Positions 44,073 to 56,482 of a stretch of 64,000 nt of DNA are shown piece by piece. The stretch is taken from the NCBI GenBank assembly GCA_029339505.1, contig JAQISU010000163.1, forward strand, positions 248,001-312,000, in the 5' to 3' direction. Every line of letters begins with the position of its first letter. Position 1 is the stretch's first letter. This stretch comes from Unio delphinus (taxonomy: Eukaryota > Mollusca > Bivalvia > Unionida > Unionidae). The notes under the pieces are model-generated. The model did no database searches. It had not been told where the DNA came from and saw nothing but the letters and a program-made list of their open reading frames with translations. Position numbers and translations under genes: made by a program.

Positions 44073-44080
44073 GTAAGCAA
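44073..44080. repeat. MITE target-site duplication, right copy
   Basis: GTAAGCAA, identical to the left copy. Confidence 0.9.
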
Positions 44081-44309
44081 ATGTATTAATAATACATTTT
44101 TGCATCATGCTATCTACTCCTTACCCACGCGGAAAATGAACTATTGTCAGTGGGAAAATACTTTTAACAGGATATTCTAACTTTTGTTGATATTAATAAC
44201 TTCTATTCCTATACAAATGAGTTACTTCTATGAAACAAATCAGTCCGCGCTTATTGTATTGATTCTTAAACAGCATTTGATTTTGGAAATGCTCGGATAG
44301 CTTTCAGTT

Positions 44310-44560
44310 GTGTTGATGCTATTTGTTACTTTTCCACAACAAGTTCAGAAGCAGAGTATTATTCAAGGTTTACTTGTCTTAATTTTTAATTTAGAGAGAG
44401 GGTGTCGGCAGGGAGAGTCATTAGTTTCAGACTTATTTACTATATGGATAGCATTTCTTTCCATTGACCTCAAGAAGAATATAGATACTACTGGTAGTAA
44501 TTATCATGGCAGAAACTTTAAGCTCGGTCAAATGGAATAACATACATCATATTATCTCTT
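44310..44560 (+). mobile_element. L1-like reverse transcriptase fragment
   Basis: The plus strand reads NLERGCRQGESLVSDLFTIW, an RT block-4 signature of L1-type elements, followed by FKLGQ just before where the catalytic YADD would stand. After that the frame is lost. A possible decayed 3' continuation runs to about 45260, but I cannot demonstrate it. Confidence 0.65.
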
Positions 44561-45313
44561 TGAGAGACAGGGATCATTATTAATAACACTGGAAGACTGC
44601 GTCCAAAGGCTGAAATTAATAGTTTTATTTTATATTTCTCAATTGTTTTAAACGTACCTAGTCACTGAACAACAAAGATTAAAAATTATATCAATAAAGA
44701 AAACACGTTTATGAATTCACTTTTTAAATATTGATATTAGTAGAAAGAATTTAAGAATATGGATACAAAGATTTGGAAAAGAAATTTTAAAAATATTATG
44801 GTAAACATGAGACTTGGTTGAAGCAATTAAGGTACTAGATAAACGATCAAAGCTAGAAACAAGTTCTATTTTAGCTAAGAAGTGCATCAAAAATTCTAAT
44901 TTAATTACCTTTTAGTTTACGTTCAGAAAACGAATTTAAGTTGCAGATTAATTTTCGAAATGAAATTTTGTTAACGATGATGCGCTACTTATGTGAACTA
45001 AAAGTCAAACATTTTGAACATTATTTTTTTAATATAATTGTCCAGTTATTTAAGACTTTTGAAAATTCTTTCTTTCGCGGATTTTATAACAGTGATACTA
45101 TTTCCATGGATTTGGAATTGCATGCCAATAATAGCCCGATAACTGGTGTCTTTCGCAAAATTTTTATTGCCCATCTACTAGTTTGCATTTTGATTGCAAA
45201 ATATACAAAATTATTGAGCATGATATTCTCCAAAAACAGACAAAATTACAATTATTAAAGTAATGTTTTGTGGTCACATAAAAATATGGGATAATATTTA
45301 GCGAAACGGTATA

Positions 45314-45317
<4 letters not shown>

Positions 45318-45405
<88 letters not shown>
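45318..45405. repeat. (AG)n microsatellite
   Basis: About 44 AG units. Confidence 0.97.
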
Positions 45406-45408
<3 letters not shown>

Positions 45409-46424
45409 CGTGTGTATAATATTTTTGTATTTATATTTAATAATGTAGACTGTGTACATGAGCTGCCAGGACATCCCAATAACTACACAACTATGCGTAG
45501 CTCTCAACACGTTATTGGCTGGTAATAAAGGGAGTTTGTAAAATCCTTAATGTAAAGATTCAATAACAAAATAGCTGGATATGTAACAATGCAAGTAGGC
45601 GTACACTGTCACAGTGCGACACTAGACCACAAACCCAACCATTCCCCAAAACGTAAGCAAACATTTTAACATCTTTGTGGCATACATTAACGTAACCATT
45701 TAAACAAACAAACATAAATATTTCAACGTATTTTTGGCACACATTGAGGCAATTATTGAAATGGAATGTACTGTAAAGATCAGTCGTGTACTGTGCGTAG
45801 TACGATTTCATTCATAAAATGCCAAGGTTTGTGCACTACAACAATTCAAGGAAACATCACGTGATCCAACACGGATACTGGTACTGTATAATGGACTGGC
45901 CTAGTTCATGAATACCTCGAAAAGATAACGTGACACTTTTTAACTGCAATGTGTATTTCGAAACACCATATGATTCATTCAAAGGATTTGTATTCCATGT
46001 TAGTTATTGGGTGTTTGTTTACTAAATATGGGAATTATTGTACGTATTAATGTATTATCTTGATATTACTACTGGTCTTGGAAGAGATATATTAAGTGGA
46101 TATATTGATTTATGGTACATAATCATTCATTAGAATTGCTGTGCTGTAACATTAATTTAAAGGCCATTTGGACTTATAGCTATATTGAAATTACTGTGAA
46201 TACACTTTAAAACATTTGGATTCATAAAATATGTATTCTCCCGTAATGTTGATACATAATTACGTGAGATTTAGCAACTGGAATATCTTTGGAACATGTT
46301 CGGGTTACTTAGAAGTATTGAAATTCATCGCGCTTTCTTGTTACGTTGTTTAAGCTTATATCGTAACATCATCATCGTTAATGAAAGTAAGCTTGATTAT
46401 TATTTTTATTTTTTGTGTGTTCAG

Positions 46425-46615
46425 AATATTCTTATTTGAGGAGTTTCTGTCCGAGGCGGAGTGCGACGGATTGATGAACGCTCACAACAAACACGTACAT
46501 GATGCGTCCAACGTTGACCCAATACTCTGCTTTGACAGCGTATCCACTCTGAGAAAACATCTCAAGGAGGCAGGAAAACAACAGGTCAAGGTCACTCCTC
46601 GAGATTTTACACCAG
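46425..46615 (+). CDS. dioxygenase gene exon 2 (start of the P4H-type domain)
   Basis: Acceptor TTTTGTGTGTTCAG before 46425. One base completes the codon begun in exon 1. It encodes IFLFEEFLSEAECDGLMNAH, the characteristic opening of prolyl-4-hydroxylase catalytic domains, where the chain enters the fold after a flexible linker. It continues to KQQVKVTPRDFTP. Donor CCAG/GTACTA at 46615/46616, phase 1. Confidence 0.93.
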
Positions 46616-46818
46616 GTACTATGATATGCTTCTTTTCCAGCCTTGAATAAAAATTGTATGTACTTTGTTTTGTTCATGGTGTTCAATACTGTTCCAAAAG
46701 CAATCACATGCATTCAGTATAGACAATATTAGTTTCCTCATTGTCATTTGTGATTGTCAGTTTCTTTCTTTCTTAAAAACATGAATAGAATGAACATTAA
46801 TTGATCACTGCATATAAT

Positions 46819-47135
46819 TTGTTTGATTAGGATTTTCAATGTAGCTTTAAAAAAAATTCTGTCATATCGCTACGATGTCTGTGCAGTGAGGCAGTTTATA
46901 GTGATGTCTAGCACTGGGGCATCATGCCGCAGACATGTAGCATGATGTCCCACCCAGACACATTATCATGACACCAGGCCGACCAGTCGTAACAGAAACC
47001 TCTTAATGTTGAGCGTCAAGCGAGGCAGCTGTTAGTACCATTTTTGTAAGTCTTCGGTATGACTCGACCGGGGATTGAACGCACGACCTCCCGCTTCCGC
47101 GGCGGACGCTCTATCCACTAGGCCACCGGCGCGGT
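46819..47135 (-). mobile_element. full-length tRNA-derived SINE in intron 2
   Basis: Same family as 18641-18960. The minus-strand box B complement GGGGATTGAACG is near 47069-47080 and the box A complement CCACTAGGCCACC near 47115-47127. The conserved body blocks GACATGTAGCATGATGTCCC and GACACCAGGC are present. Flanks TCACTGCA (left) and TCATTGCA (right) may be remnants of a target duplication. Confidence 0.9.
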
Positions 47136-47194
47136 CATTGCAGATAGTACTGATAGCTTATCTGAAATAACATAAAAGGCATTACTATTTTTTA

Positions 47195-47270
47195 TTTAAA
47201 ACATCTAAATTGAAAGATCGGGATGAAGTATAGCCATCACTGATAACATTGACGACATTATGTTACGTAT
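47195..47270. repeat. isolated copy of the 62-bp repeat found at 48245-48430
   Basis: ACATCTAAATTGAAAGATCG, then GGGATGAAGTATAGCCATCA and TGATAACATTGACGACATTA match the units 1 kb downstream. Confidence 0.8.
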
Positions 47271-48244
47271 TTAGGCTCTAATAAACAGCAACAGAGAAAA
47301 ACTGAAAACAACAAGCTTTATAAAATTTAGCAAAATAATTTATTTCCCTGGAAAATCTTTCAAAAATGGAAACAGAAGATACAGTTTTAAGAATCAAATC
47401 CAGAAATAATCCAAGAGTTATCCACGAATTAAATTACAAAAGTCCTAGTAATGAATTATTCTAATAAATTCAAGTTCGAGTCCTGTAGGAAAATTAAAGA
47501 TGGAAGACGATGACGTATTATGTGGTCTGTAATGTGTTTATTCTTTGTAGAATCACAAGATTTAACACTCCAATGTTGGAAGTCAGAATAAAAGTTTAAT
47601 AAACTCTCTTTGTCCAAGAACTATATAAGTACATTAAATATTTCCAGAGAAGCGAATTAATCTTTTAAAATTCAAATAAACTGAAGAAAAGTTAACATGA
47701 ATTCAAAAACCGGCTACAACAGAAGAACTTTTTCTTAAAATCAGGTGTAAAAGCTCAAAAACTGATAATATTTCACTGAAACGAAAATTATATCGTTTTC
47801 TAAATTGTAGTTTCTATAAAATGACCAAATTGCGAAATCGAGAAGGAAACAAAAGGGGGAGAGTCATGTGATCGTGTTTATATCACGTACGCCTGAAATG
47901 ACCCTGACGAAAACCAATCATTTTATTTTAAGAATTAAAAAAAGTTGTTTACTTCTTAATTCACTAGCCCCATCCCGACCTTAACAACAACCAATCATTT
48001 TAAAATAAAGATAAAACATGTTTACGTTGCTGCCACTAACCCTGCATCAAGGTCAGAATCACAATCAACATTAGTTGTTTACCAAAAAAATAATTCAGGT
48101 CAATCGATGTTCTGGTAAAATATCATCTCCAGTGAATACATTTACATTATAATAACATGTAATGAAAAATAAAAAACTGACAAAAAAGCAATTAAATTAA
48201 AATAAATATATGTTAAATCAGATATACATAACAACTAATAATAT
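47271..48244. other. intron 2 sequence, nothing further seen
   Basis: AT-rich. CAACCAATCATTTTA-like phrases recur (near 47914 and 47990), but no gene or TE is supported. Confidence 0.5.
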
Positions 48245-48430
48245 TAATAATACCTAAATTGAAATATCGGGATGAGGTCTAACTATCATTGATAACAAAA
48301 ACTATATTATTAACAACATCTAAGCTGAAATATTGGGATGAGGTATAGCTATCATCGATAACATAAACGACATTATTAATAACATTTAAATTGAAAGGTC
48401 GGGATAAGGTGTAGCTATCGACGTTAACAG
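48245..48430. repeat. tandem repeat of about 62-bp units, three copies
   Basis: Each unit carries CTAAATTGAAATATCGGGAT, GAGGT.TA.CTATCAT and GATAACA...AC..TATTA. The third copy is truncated. Confidence 0.85.
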
Positions 48431-48922
48431 TATAAACATGAGAGGGAAAAAAAATCAAGTCTGTACCTAATTACTTTGTCTTGGTGTTAAACAAGTGCAG
48501 AGGACAAGTTTCCATTCTCTGCGATGATAATTGTTTCGTTCACGTATAATTTCGTGTTTAGATTTCTGGTTAAATGAAAAAAATACGAAGATCGTTGTGA
48601 AGCAACCACAGTCAGTGACGGACTCCTGTTATCTTTGTCCCATTGTGACCACGTTCCTCGCCACTAACCTTGTCTCCAAGAATATTTGATATTGGCCGAG
48701 AGTACACAAAATACACAAAAACGTTACGGAGTGATATGCAGCGGAGTGGCGATCTCAAAACTAATCAGAAACATGACAGGACAATTGGAAAATGAAACAT
48801 TACACGAATAAGTTCGCTAAACTCAGTGCATGAGACATTTTAGACACAGTGCTATATACCTGTTTAAAAAAAAATCTGAAAGAACCCATTAATAATCAAA
48901 CGATCTTAACTTTTCATGACAG
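48431..48922. other. 3' end of intron 2, no other feature
   Basis: Ends in TAACTTTTCATGACAG, the acceptor of exon 3. Confidence 0.6.
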
Positions 48923-49117
48923 AGACAACATGTGTGAATGTGACCTTTTCCAGACAGCTGAAAGCATGGTTCCTCCAGAATTGGAGTTACAGCACAGCAT
49001 TTTATCCAGGGGAAAACCGTTTCTCTGCAGTGTTCGCCCACCGCGTGCAGCAAGCCATGGGTCTAATCGAGAGCAATGGCGGCAAATTTCAGATCACTGC
49101 ATATCAAGAAGGAGTAG
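48923..49117 (+). CDS. dioxygenase gene exon 3
   Basis: The acceptor is after CATGACAG. The two leading bases complete the exon 2 overhang. It encodes TTCVNVTFSRQLKAWF, YSTAFYPGENRFSAVFAHRV and KFQITAYQEGVG. The last segment is the strand leading into the iron-binding HxD motif of the family (compare the Q-x-x-x-Y-xx-G pattern). Donor GTAG/GTGAGA at 49117/49118, phase 1. Confidence 0.93.
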
Positions 49118-50512
49118 GTGAGAACTATTGCTGTATTAAGTTCGGTAAAAATTCTGAACCTTAGATCTCTCTAACACCGCATAGATGTCAGACAGTTTGA
49201 AAATCAGATCATATTAGTGGGGAAAAAGAGAAAACGTAAATATCTTGTCAAGATATACAAAACTTATATTATGTAAAGCCAAAATCTAAGTATGTGAATT
49301 CAGAATTTAACTGCGTCTGTGTTTACTTTTATGACTTAAATCTATATTAAAGTAGAGAAATGCTTTTGGTTAAGAGTTATTAGAAACCGTGTTTGAACTT
49401 ATCGACAGAATTATCGCATGTACATGAATGTTCACGGTTTAGTCGTTTATTTGTTTTATCGCCCTCATTTCGTATTTGAACAGTGATAAAAATTAAACTT
49501 AAATTTTCATAAAGAGTTGTGCTTTTGTTTAAAAAAAAAACTATGATAAATCCATCGGGTATTCTTAACGTTGATCATATAGTATTATTAGTCTTTTGCT
49601 TCTAGTCCTCGATATAAGATGATAATTATTCAATTAATTTCATTACAAGCAGCAATATCACCAACAACAGCAACAAAACAACAAGAGCAACAACAATAGC
49701 AATAATAATATTAAAATAGTAATAATAATAAAAAATATTTTACTGCAATAAAATGTCTGTTCGACAAGTTTGATCACAATCAAGATGATACTGAAGGTTA
49801 TGCTTTGAACACTTTTGTTCAGTATAAATAATGACCTTACCGTAAAATGTGCATGTCCGGCACAACTGCAAACATCACGGACACAAGTCCAGCGGGTTTG
49901 TACAGTTTGATACAACTACAAGCCATATAGACACAAGTCGACACATGTCTGTACGGTTTAAGAGAATTAATGAATAATGCCAATAACATGAACCTTGACA
50001 TGCCAGCAGTGCATGATGAGATGGAAGATAAGGTCGACCTTATTCGCAGTTGGATCAAAGTTATACACAAGAATAAATGTTAATAACATAATTCATGTTG
50101 ACCGTAGAAAAGGGGGCTGGAAATTTAGGAAACACAATAAATGCCTTCATCAACTTACACCTGACATCTCAAATACATTGGTTAGGTTCGTTCATACTAA
50201 TATATTTTTTTTCATTAACAATGCCCTTTTAGATCCTATAAACAATGCTCTTTTTTTGGTTTATACATAATCCCCTGTTGGGTTCTATAAATAATGTCCT
50301 TTTGGGTCCTATAAATTATGCCTTTTTGGGTCCTATAAATAATGCCTTTTTGGGTTCTATAAATATTGTTACATAGGATCTTCTAAATGATATGTCCTTT
50401 TGGGACATAAACAATGCATGAAAGATTAAAATACAAATTGAATGTTAGCCACTTGAAGTATCTTACATGCTTTTTAAACTTTGTTGTTGTTGTTTTGTTT
50501 TTTCTTAACCAG
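49118..50512. other. intron 3, no separate gene
   Basis: Contains CAA/AAT-rich simple sequence (49650-49735) and a small repeat block at about 50255-50410 (annotated separately). Ends in a long polypyrimidine tract and TTAACCAG. Confidence 0.7.
50255..50410. repeat. imperfect tandem repeat of about 30-bp units
   Basis: TTTTGGGTCCTATAAATAAT-like units (with GGGTTCTATAAAT variants) recur five to six times. Confidence 0.8.
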
Positions 50513-50626
50513 GGTACAAGACTCATACAGACTGTATTGTTGATGGCCAGGATCAGAGGGACAGAGTGGCTACAGTACTAGTCTATCTTCAAGACGTACA
50601 GGAAGGAGGAAAAACAGAGTTCCCAG
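50513..50626 (+). CDS. dioxygenase gene exon 4 (iron-binding HTD motif)
   Basis: Encodes YKTHTDCIVDGQDQRDRVAT, then VLVYLQDVQEGGKTEFP. H296 and D298 in HTD are the first two Fe(II) ligands, and the EGGKTEFP segment is the conserved turn of prolyl-4-hydroxylase-type domains. The acceptor TTAACCAG and donor CCAG/GTACTT are in phase with neighbours. Confidence 0.95.
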
Positions 50627-51444
<818 letters not shown>

Positions 51445-51587
51445 AGCTCGGAATCTGGGTGAAACCAAAAAAGGGACGAGCACTGCTGTGGAATAACATG
51501 AATGAAAATGGAAAATGTGAGCCGATGTCTATACATAATGCTAGCAAGGTGGTGACAGGTCATAAATACATACTTCAAAGATGGTAA
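51445..51587 (+). CDS. dioxygenase gene exon 5 (distal histidine and 2OG lysine; stop or further splice)
   Basis: Encodes LGIWVKPKKGRALLWNNMNE, CEPMSIHNASKVVTGHKYIL and QRW, then TAA at 51585. H360 (SIH) is the third iron ligand and K370 (GHK) the residue that binds the 2-oxoglutarate carboxylate. The ending after QRW fits the end of the catalytic domain. The TAA overlaps a strong donor (ATG/GTAAGA), so a transcript variant could splice on to another exon. None was identified downstream. Confidence 0.92.
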
Positions 51588-51679
51588 GAAAATTGTGATG
51601 CTTTATCTCTTTCCTTACTGTAAATAAGTGGCACCTGTCTGATGTACTAATTGAGTAAGGTGTGCTTATTATTTATCAG

Positions 51680-52017
<338 letters not shown>

Positions 52018-52180
52018 ATGTCTCAGATTCGGCGAATGTAGGTATGTGAGAAAGCATGCCAGTAGCTTCTCACGGGTCAGTGGTTCTTTCTGGGGGTTTT
52101 CCCGGGTTCTTCCTCCACCCTTAATACTGACCGCCATGTATAGCCTATCATGTGCTGAAAAATGGCGTTAAATCCTACAA
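52018..52180 (+). mobile_element. candidate SINE 3' body fragment of a second family
   Basis: GGTCAGTGGTTCTTTCTGGG, GGTTTTCCCGGGTTCTTCCT, CCACCCTTAATACTGACCGCCA and GAAAAATGGCGTTAAATCCT follow the pattern of conserved-core SINE 3' bodies that I know from many marine invertebrate genomes. No tRNA head is seen. A repeat-library search is needed to name it. Confidence 0.5.
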
Positions 52181-52281
52181 CAAGATATCCATGAGAAAAT
52201 GTATATTTTTATTGATTTTAAAAACAACTCATGTAGAATATTGATTGTATGATGTTGGTGTGTTTTTTTTTAATGTGTAAA

Positions 52282-52282
52282 A

Positions 52283-52324
<42 letters not shown>

Positions 52325-52325
52325 A
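52282..52325. repeat. (ACT)n microsatellite
   Basis: About 14 ACT units. Confidence 0.97.
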
Positions 52326-53815
52326 AATGATAATAATGATATACTGTAATAATGATTATATCCATATTAACTAATTTTACAGACTGCAACAAATTTCCTA
52401 AGTTACAATTGAATTCAACAGTTGAAAAATCTATAATATCACATGAATATATGCTCAAGGTAACTACGAAGTAACCAAATAACGAATTACAATATGAATT
52501 CTGACCACGAGCTAGCAATCTGTATAATTATTTACATAATCATAGCTTATTTCACACACACGCATGTAAATTAAACACAAAGGTAATTTTACATACTAAC
52601 AATTCTAGTAATGAAATATACATACTGCACATAGTCACAATTACAATGCCGTAATATTATGCAGGAATCGAGCAAATAACTTACTGACCTTTATGAAGCT
52701 TTGTCTTTCTTAGAATTTTCTATGAGTGGTTTTCCCGTAGTATTGCTTTATAACCTTCTAGCACAATTTTTGGGCAATTACTAACTTCCTAGCTCAAATA
52801 TAGGGGGCGCTCACCAGTTAGTATGTACTTTTCAGATAGTGACGTGAGGTGAAGTTGTTTGCATTTGTAACATGCACAATGGAGATAATGTTGGCATATC
52901 TCAATGCTACTTTGATGTAATGTGGCTGATATTTCTTTGGATACTGCACTTGTGGAAATTGTATATGATCTAAGCACATGGTATAACAAAATTAATGCTC
53001 CCATGTGCTTGAAAAATTTGCCAGAATTAATCAAAATTACACTAACTTTAGCAGTTATTAAACTAGGGAAAACGAATTTTGCTGAAGTAGGCAATAACAG
53101 CTTCTGAAAGTGCAATGAACAAATTACAAAACATCTGAAAAGTAAAAAAAGTTATCGGACCATTTTTCTACAATTTACCTCTGAAGTCCAGGAAGTGAAA
53201 ATGACCATGCGGAGCTAGCAGTTTGTTTACATGAGCACATCTTAAGTTAGCCCAAGCTGTATACTCTAGAACCTAAAGTACACCCATCAATCATACATCA
53301 AAATAAAGGGAATTGAAAGTTCTTCTCCCAAAACCTAAGATATACAAAGTCTTTATTATATTGCCAGTATAACCAGTGAAGAAATCCCAGAAAATTATTT
53401 TTCTTTAAAATTCTAACCCTTATGCAAAGTACGAAACTGTACAGCGCCACCATACTAAGTTAAATTTGGATTGAAATGGTGACAAAACCCTCTGTCTAGT
53501 CCGATTGGATGTCGATTTTACAGTTATATTCCACATTGCAAAAAAAGCACCCAGGCCATCTGTCAACATGGTGAGATTTATGTCCCCTATAAGGGGCCAT
53601 TGTTCTTAAAACATTCACGTGCAAATTTTCACTCCCACCCCCACCCCTTAAAGCTGGGTTCTCATACCCTTATAAAGAGGACCTGCTATAGCCATGGTGT
53701 CTAACACATTAACATGGTTTCTAACCATTTCTTGTTCCCCTGACTTATGCAATCACGGGCAGGGCAACATGACTAACACTAATGATACTACTAATAAAGA
53801 TAATAACAGCAACAC
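52326..53815. other. no gene seen
   Basis: Two overlapping open frames of opposite strand (52789-53115 minus, 52922-53107 plus) show no domain. Nothing else is supported. Confidence 0.45.
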
Positions 53816-54286
<471 letters not shown>

Positions 54287-54618
54287 TTCAAGCAGGAGGA
54301 AAATGAAGGACATGTGCTTTGCAATAAATGAGGGATGTATTCTTTAAATAATATTTTAATTGTTTGGTACAATATTAGAATGTAGATCAGCAGCAGAGTG
54401 GGTGAACAGACTTTCTCTAATTGGGGTATATTTTAAGCAAAAATATTCTAAGTCTCCATTTGCCAAACTGAGACTTAACAATTTTAGAGCTCTGTTTGTC
54501 AAACGGAGCCTTCCTCAAGGGTAAAAAAAAAAGATGCCATTTAGTTGACGTTCACCTCCTCGGCTGCTAATGCGCTAACAATTTTTTTACGATGAAAGTC
54601 TTTAAGACGAAAATCCTT
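54287..54618. other. left junction zone of the integrated viral element
   Basis: No gene. Two hairpin-forming sequences occur: AAGTCTC...GAGACTT (54450-54476) and GCTCTGTTTG-T-CAAACGGAGC (54489-54509). A small palindrome GTCTTTAAGAC (54598-54608) sits just 3' of the penton stop. The exact element boundary and any terminal inverted repeat could not be fixed. Confidence 0.5.
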
Positions 54619-55944
54619 TCAGGACTGTACAAACAAACTAATTTGTAAAACCTCACCTCGTAAATCAATCAGATTATTAGATTGGTCAGTGAGTTTGAAA
54701 TTAATTCTCGTTAACAAATTATTATGACATCGCATATAGACTAGATTAGTTGGGTCTTCAATAATTAGAAATCCTGGAGGAGCCGTTGGTGCAAATGAAT
54801 ATAAAATATATCCTTGCTGAGCTTGATTTGATTGTTCGAGATTTATTTGATAATTTCCTTCGATAACGTCACATACTAAATTGAGTGCAATCACCGTTGA
54901 AATATTCACATTGTTCGGAGCAATATGTCTACCGCCGCCTTCTGGATCATTATTATATTTCAGAATATTTGTTGTAGGATTCTTCAATTTTTTCCAATTA
55001 TCGTGGATTCTTTTGAACCCAATATCAATAACATCGTTAAGTTCTTTCTTTAGTTTATCCGGGTTATACCCAGGGATTTTAGATGTTTGAATATCCTCTT
55101 TTGGGATATTGAATTCTACCGCAAACACTTCTTTATAAATTTCACTCATTAATACTTGTTGAATAATTTGCGTATGAAATGTTTCCATATCGTTGATGAT
55201 TTTGTTACCTGTTTGTACTACACTAATAAACTCGTTTTTGGTGAGAGAGCCGGATTTGATGGATATTAACAATAATGAAAAATCATTATTCATCGCTGTT
55301 ACGTTTTCTTTGATTAGGTGGGTGTAAAATATCATATTATTTTTATTGTCGTATCCTATAAATTTGGGAGAAAAATCTTGATAACTTTTTATTGGATTAT
55401 CAGGTTTCATCTTGTCTGTGACATAATCGGATTTTACAGGTTCTGGTATATCAACAGTTTCTCGTTGAGGTGGTAGTTCAGGCCATCCTAACACTGATCT
55501 TATAGAACTTTGATAAATATCTACAACATACCCAGGGGAATTAATCTCGATCGCAGATGATAACGTCGGCTCGTGAACCGTTATAGCGATTTTCGATTCT
55601 TTTCCGGTGAGAGATTTTATTCTGCGTTGAAATTCAGCATTGATCTGTTCGATATGATATGACCCAGTTGGTAACGAGACAACCTGCCAATCTGGAGTTC
55701 CGTCTTCACGATTTTTCCACGCGAATACCAAGGAATTATTTGGTTGTTGACCACCAAATGCTACCGATCTAATATTAGGCCAGCTATGATATACTCGTAG
55801 TTTTGCTAATGCGATCTCGCTCACGGGAACGGGGATTGGAAAATTCACACTAAATTCGGGACGTGTTGAGGTTACTGATATCGTGCTTGTTTTCACCGGT
55901 GTTGTATTTGTTACTATTTGTTGAAGTAGTTCTTGCGACGACAT
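54619..55944 (-). CDS. penton-like minor capsid protein
   Basis: 441 residues. The N-terminal region has a strand-rich start (FSVNFPIPVPVSEIALAKLR) and the SYHIEQINAEFQRRI segment. The C-terminal region has the pattern typical of Polinton/adintovirus pentons: ILYSFAPTAPPGFLIIEDP, LVYMRCHNN, then NFKLTDQSNNLIDLRGEVLQ as the final beta strands. Members of this group form single-jelly-roll pentamers at icosahedral vertices. An alpha-helical insert of about residues 200-330 has no recognised counterpart. It overlaps the upstream two-TM gene by 95 bp, so the pair is translationally or transcriptionally linked. It is the last gene of the block, with a palindrome just after its stop. The function call is by family pattern and not verified by search. 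Confidence 0.82.
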   Translation of the reverse strand: MSSQELLQQIVTNTTPVKTSTISVTSTRPEFSVNFPIPVPVSEIALAKLRVYHSWPNIRSVAFGGQQPNNSLVFAWKNREDGTPDWQVVSLPTGSYHIEQINAEFQRRIKSLTGKESKIAITVHEPTLSSAIEINSPGYVVDIYQSSIRSVLGWPELPPQRETVDIPEPVKSDYVTDKMKPDNPIKSYQDFSPKFIGYDNKNNMIFYTHLIKENVTAMNNDFSLLLISIKSGSLTKNEFISVVQTGNKIINDMETFHTQIIQQVLMSEIYKEVFAVEFNIPKEDIQTSKIPGYNPDKLKKELNDVIDIGFKRIHDNWKKLKNPTTNILKYNNDPEGGGRHIAPNNVNISTVIALNLVCDVIEGNYQINLEQSNQAQQGYILYSFAPTAPPGFLIIEDPTNLVYMRCHNNLLTRINFKLTDQSNNLIDLRGEVLQISLFVQS

Positions 55945-56410
55945 TATTATTATTATTATTCTGCTCTAATTTCAGCATTGTTGATTTATACAATTGAGCC
56001 ATCGTTGAAAATTCGCTATCTGATATTGTTGTGTCATCCAACGACGATGATATCAACGAGGATAATTGCGAGTAACCGGCAGATGCAATATGATATTTAA
56101 TTAAATAATCATGTAGTTTACTCTGGCTACACGATGATAATTTTTTTGTGATCCCGGTTAATATACCCGCAATTGTAGCTATGGAAGAAATAACAATTGG
56201 AACTACAACCGGAGCAATCATAGTAACCGAAGATAGTATTATTCCAGCAGCAGTGATTACTCCCGACACTGAGTATACGGTGACATCAACTGCGGTTATT
56301 CTTCGTTGGTATTTTTTTATTTTTATTTGATACTCCTCACAGAGAGAACTGAGTTTAGTTTGAAATTCTCTGACTTGATCATAGCGATACTGATTCGATG
56401 ATGGAGTCAT
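55850..56410 (-). CDS. two-transmembrane protein, SLATT-like architecture
   Basis: 186 residues. A predicted amphipathic helix (YDQVREFQTKLSSLCEEYQI) with a basic KKYQRR turn is followed by two hydrophobic segments at about residues 44-66 and 68-86 (VYSVSGVITAAGIILSSVTM and VPIVISSIATIAGILTG). A second helix (KLHDYLIKYHIASAGYSQLS) and an Asn/Thr-rich tail complete it. Helix, hairpin of two TMs, then helix with K..Y..A..Y..L is the layout of SLATT domains. Those are known as pore-forming effectors in bacterial conflict systems and also occur in large DNA viruses. The match is to architecture only. A membrane-remodelling or holin-like viral role is an alternative. It starts 72 bp after the upstream stop, and the gap holds a 9-bp-arm palindrome. 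Confidence 0.75.
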   Translation of the reverse strand: MTPSSNQYRYDQVREFQTKLSSLCEEYQIKIKKYQRRITAVDVTVYSVSGVITAAGIILSSVTMIAPVVVPIVISSIATIAGILTGITKKLSSCSQSKLHDYLIKYHIASAGYSQLSSLISSSLDDTTISDSEFSTMAQLYKSTMLKLEQNNNNNNVVARTTSTNSNKYNTGENKHDISNLNTSRI

Positions 56411-56436
56411 TTTATTTTAAAAGCGCTAGCATTTTC

Positions 56437-56458
56437 AATTACAAATTACTTTGTAATT
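56437..56458. other. intergenic palindrome (9-bp arms)
   Basis: AATTACAAA-TTAC-TTTGTAATT, perfect arms, 25 bp 3' of the fibre-like gene's stop and upstream of the two-TM gene's start. Nearby AGCGCTAGC (56422-56430) is also near-palindromic. Confidence 0.9.
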
Positions 56459-56482
56459 TTGAATCGTGAAAGAATTTTTAAA

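Larger units (their letters stand above)
28213..46424 (+). other. intron 1 (18.2 kb) of the dioxygenase gene
   Basis: From GTAAGA to TTTTGTGTGTTCAG. It contains a non-LTR retrotransposon interrupted by a hAT element, a 25-bp minisatellite, an integrase remnant, two plus-strand LINE fragments, a MITE and several microsatellites. The stretches 33700-35570 (except CA repeats), 36741-38540, 38615-39310, 39860-41250 and 44560-46424 show nothing else I can support. One exception is an unassigned coding-like minus frame at 40270-40503 (ERYLRTAGTVNLYYPN). Confidence 0.85.
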
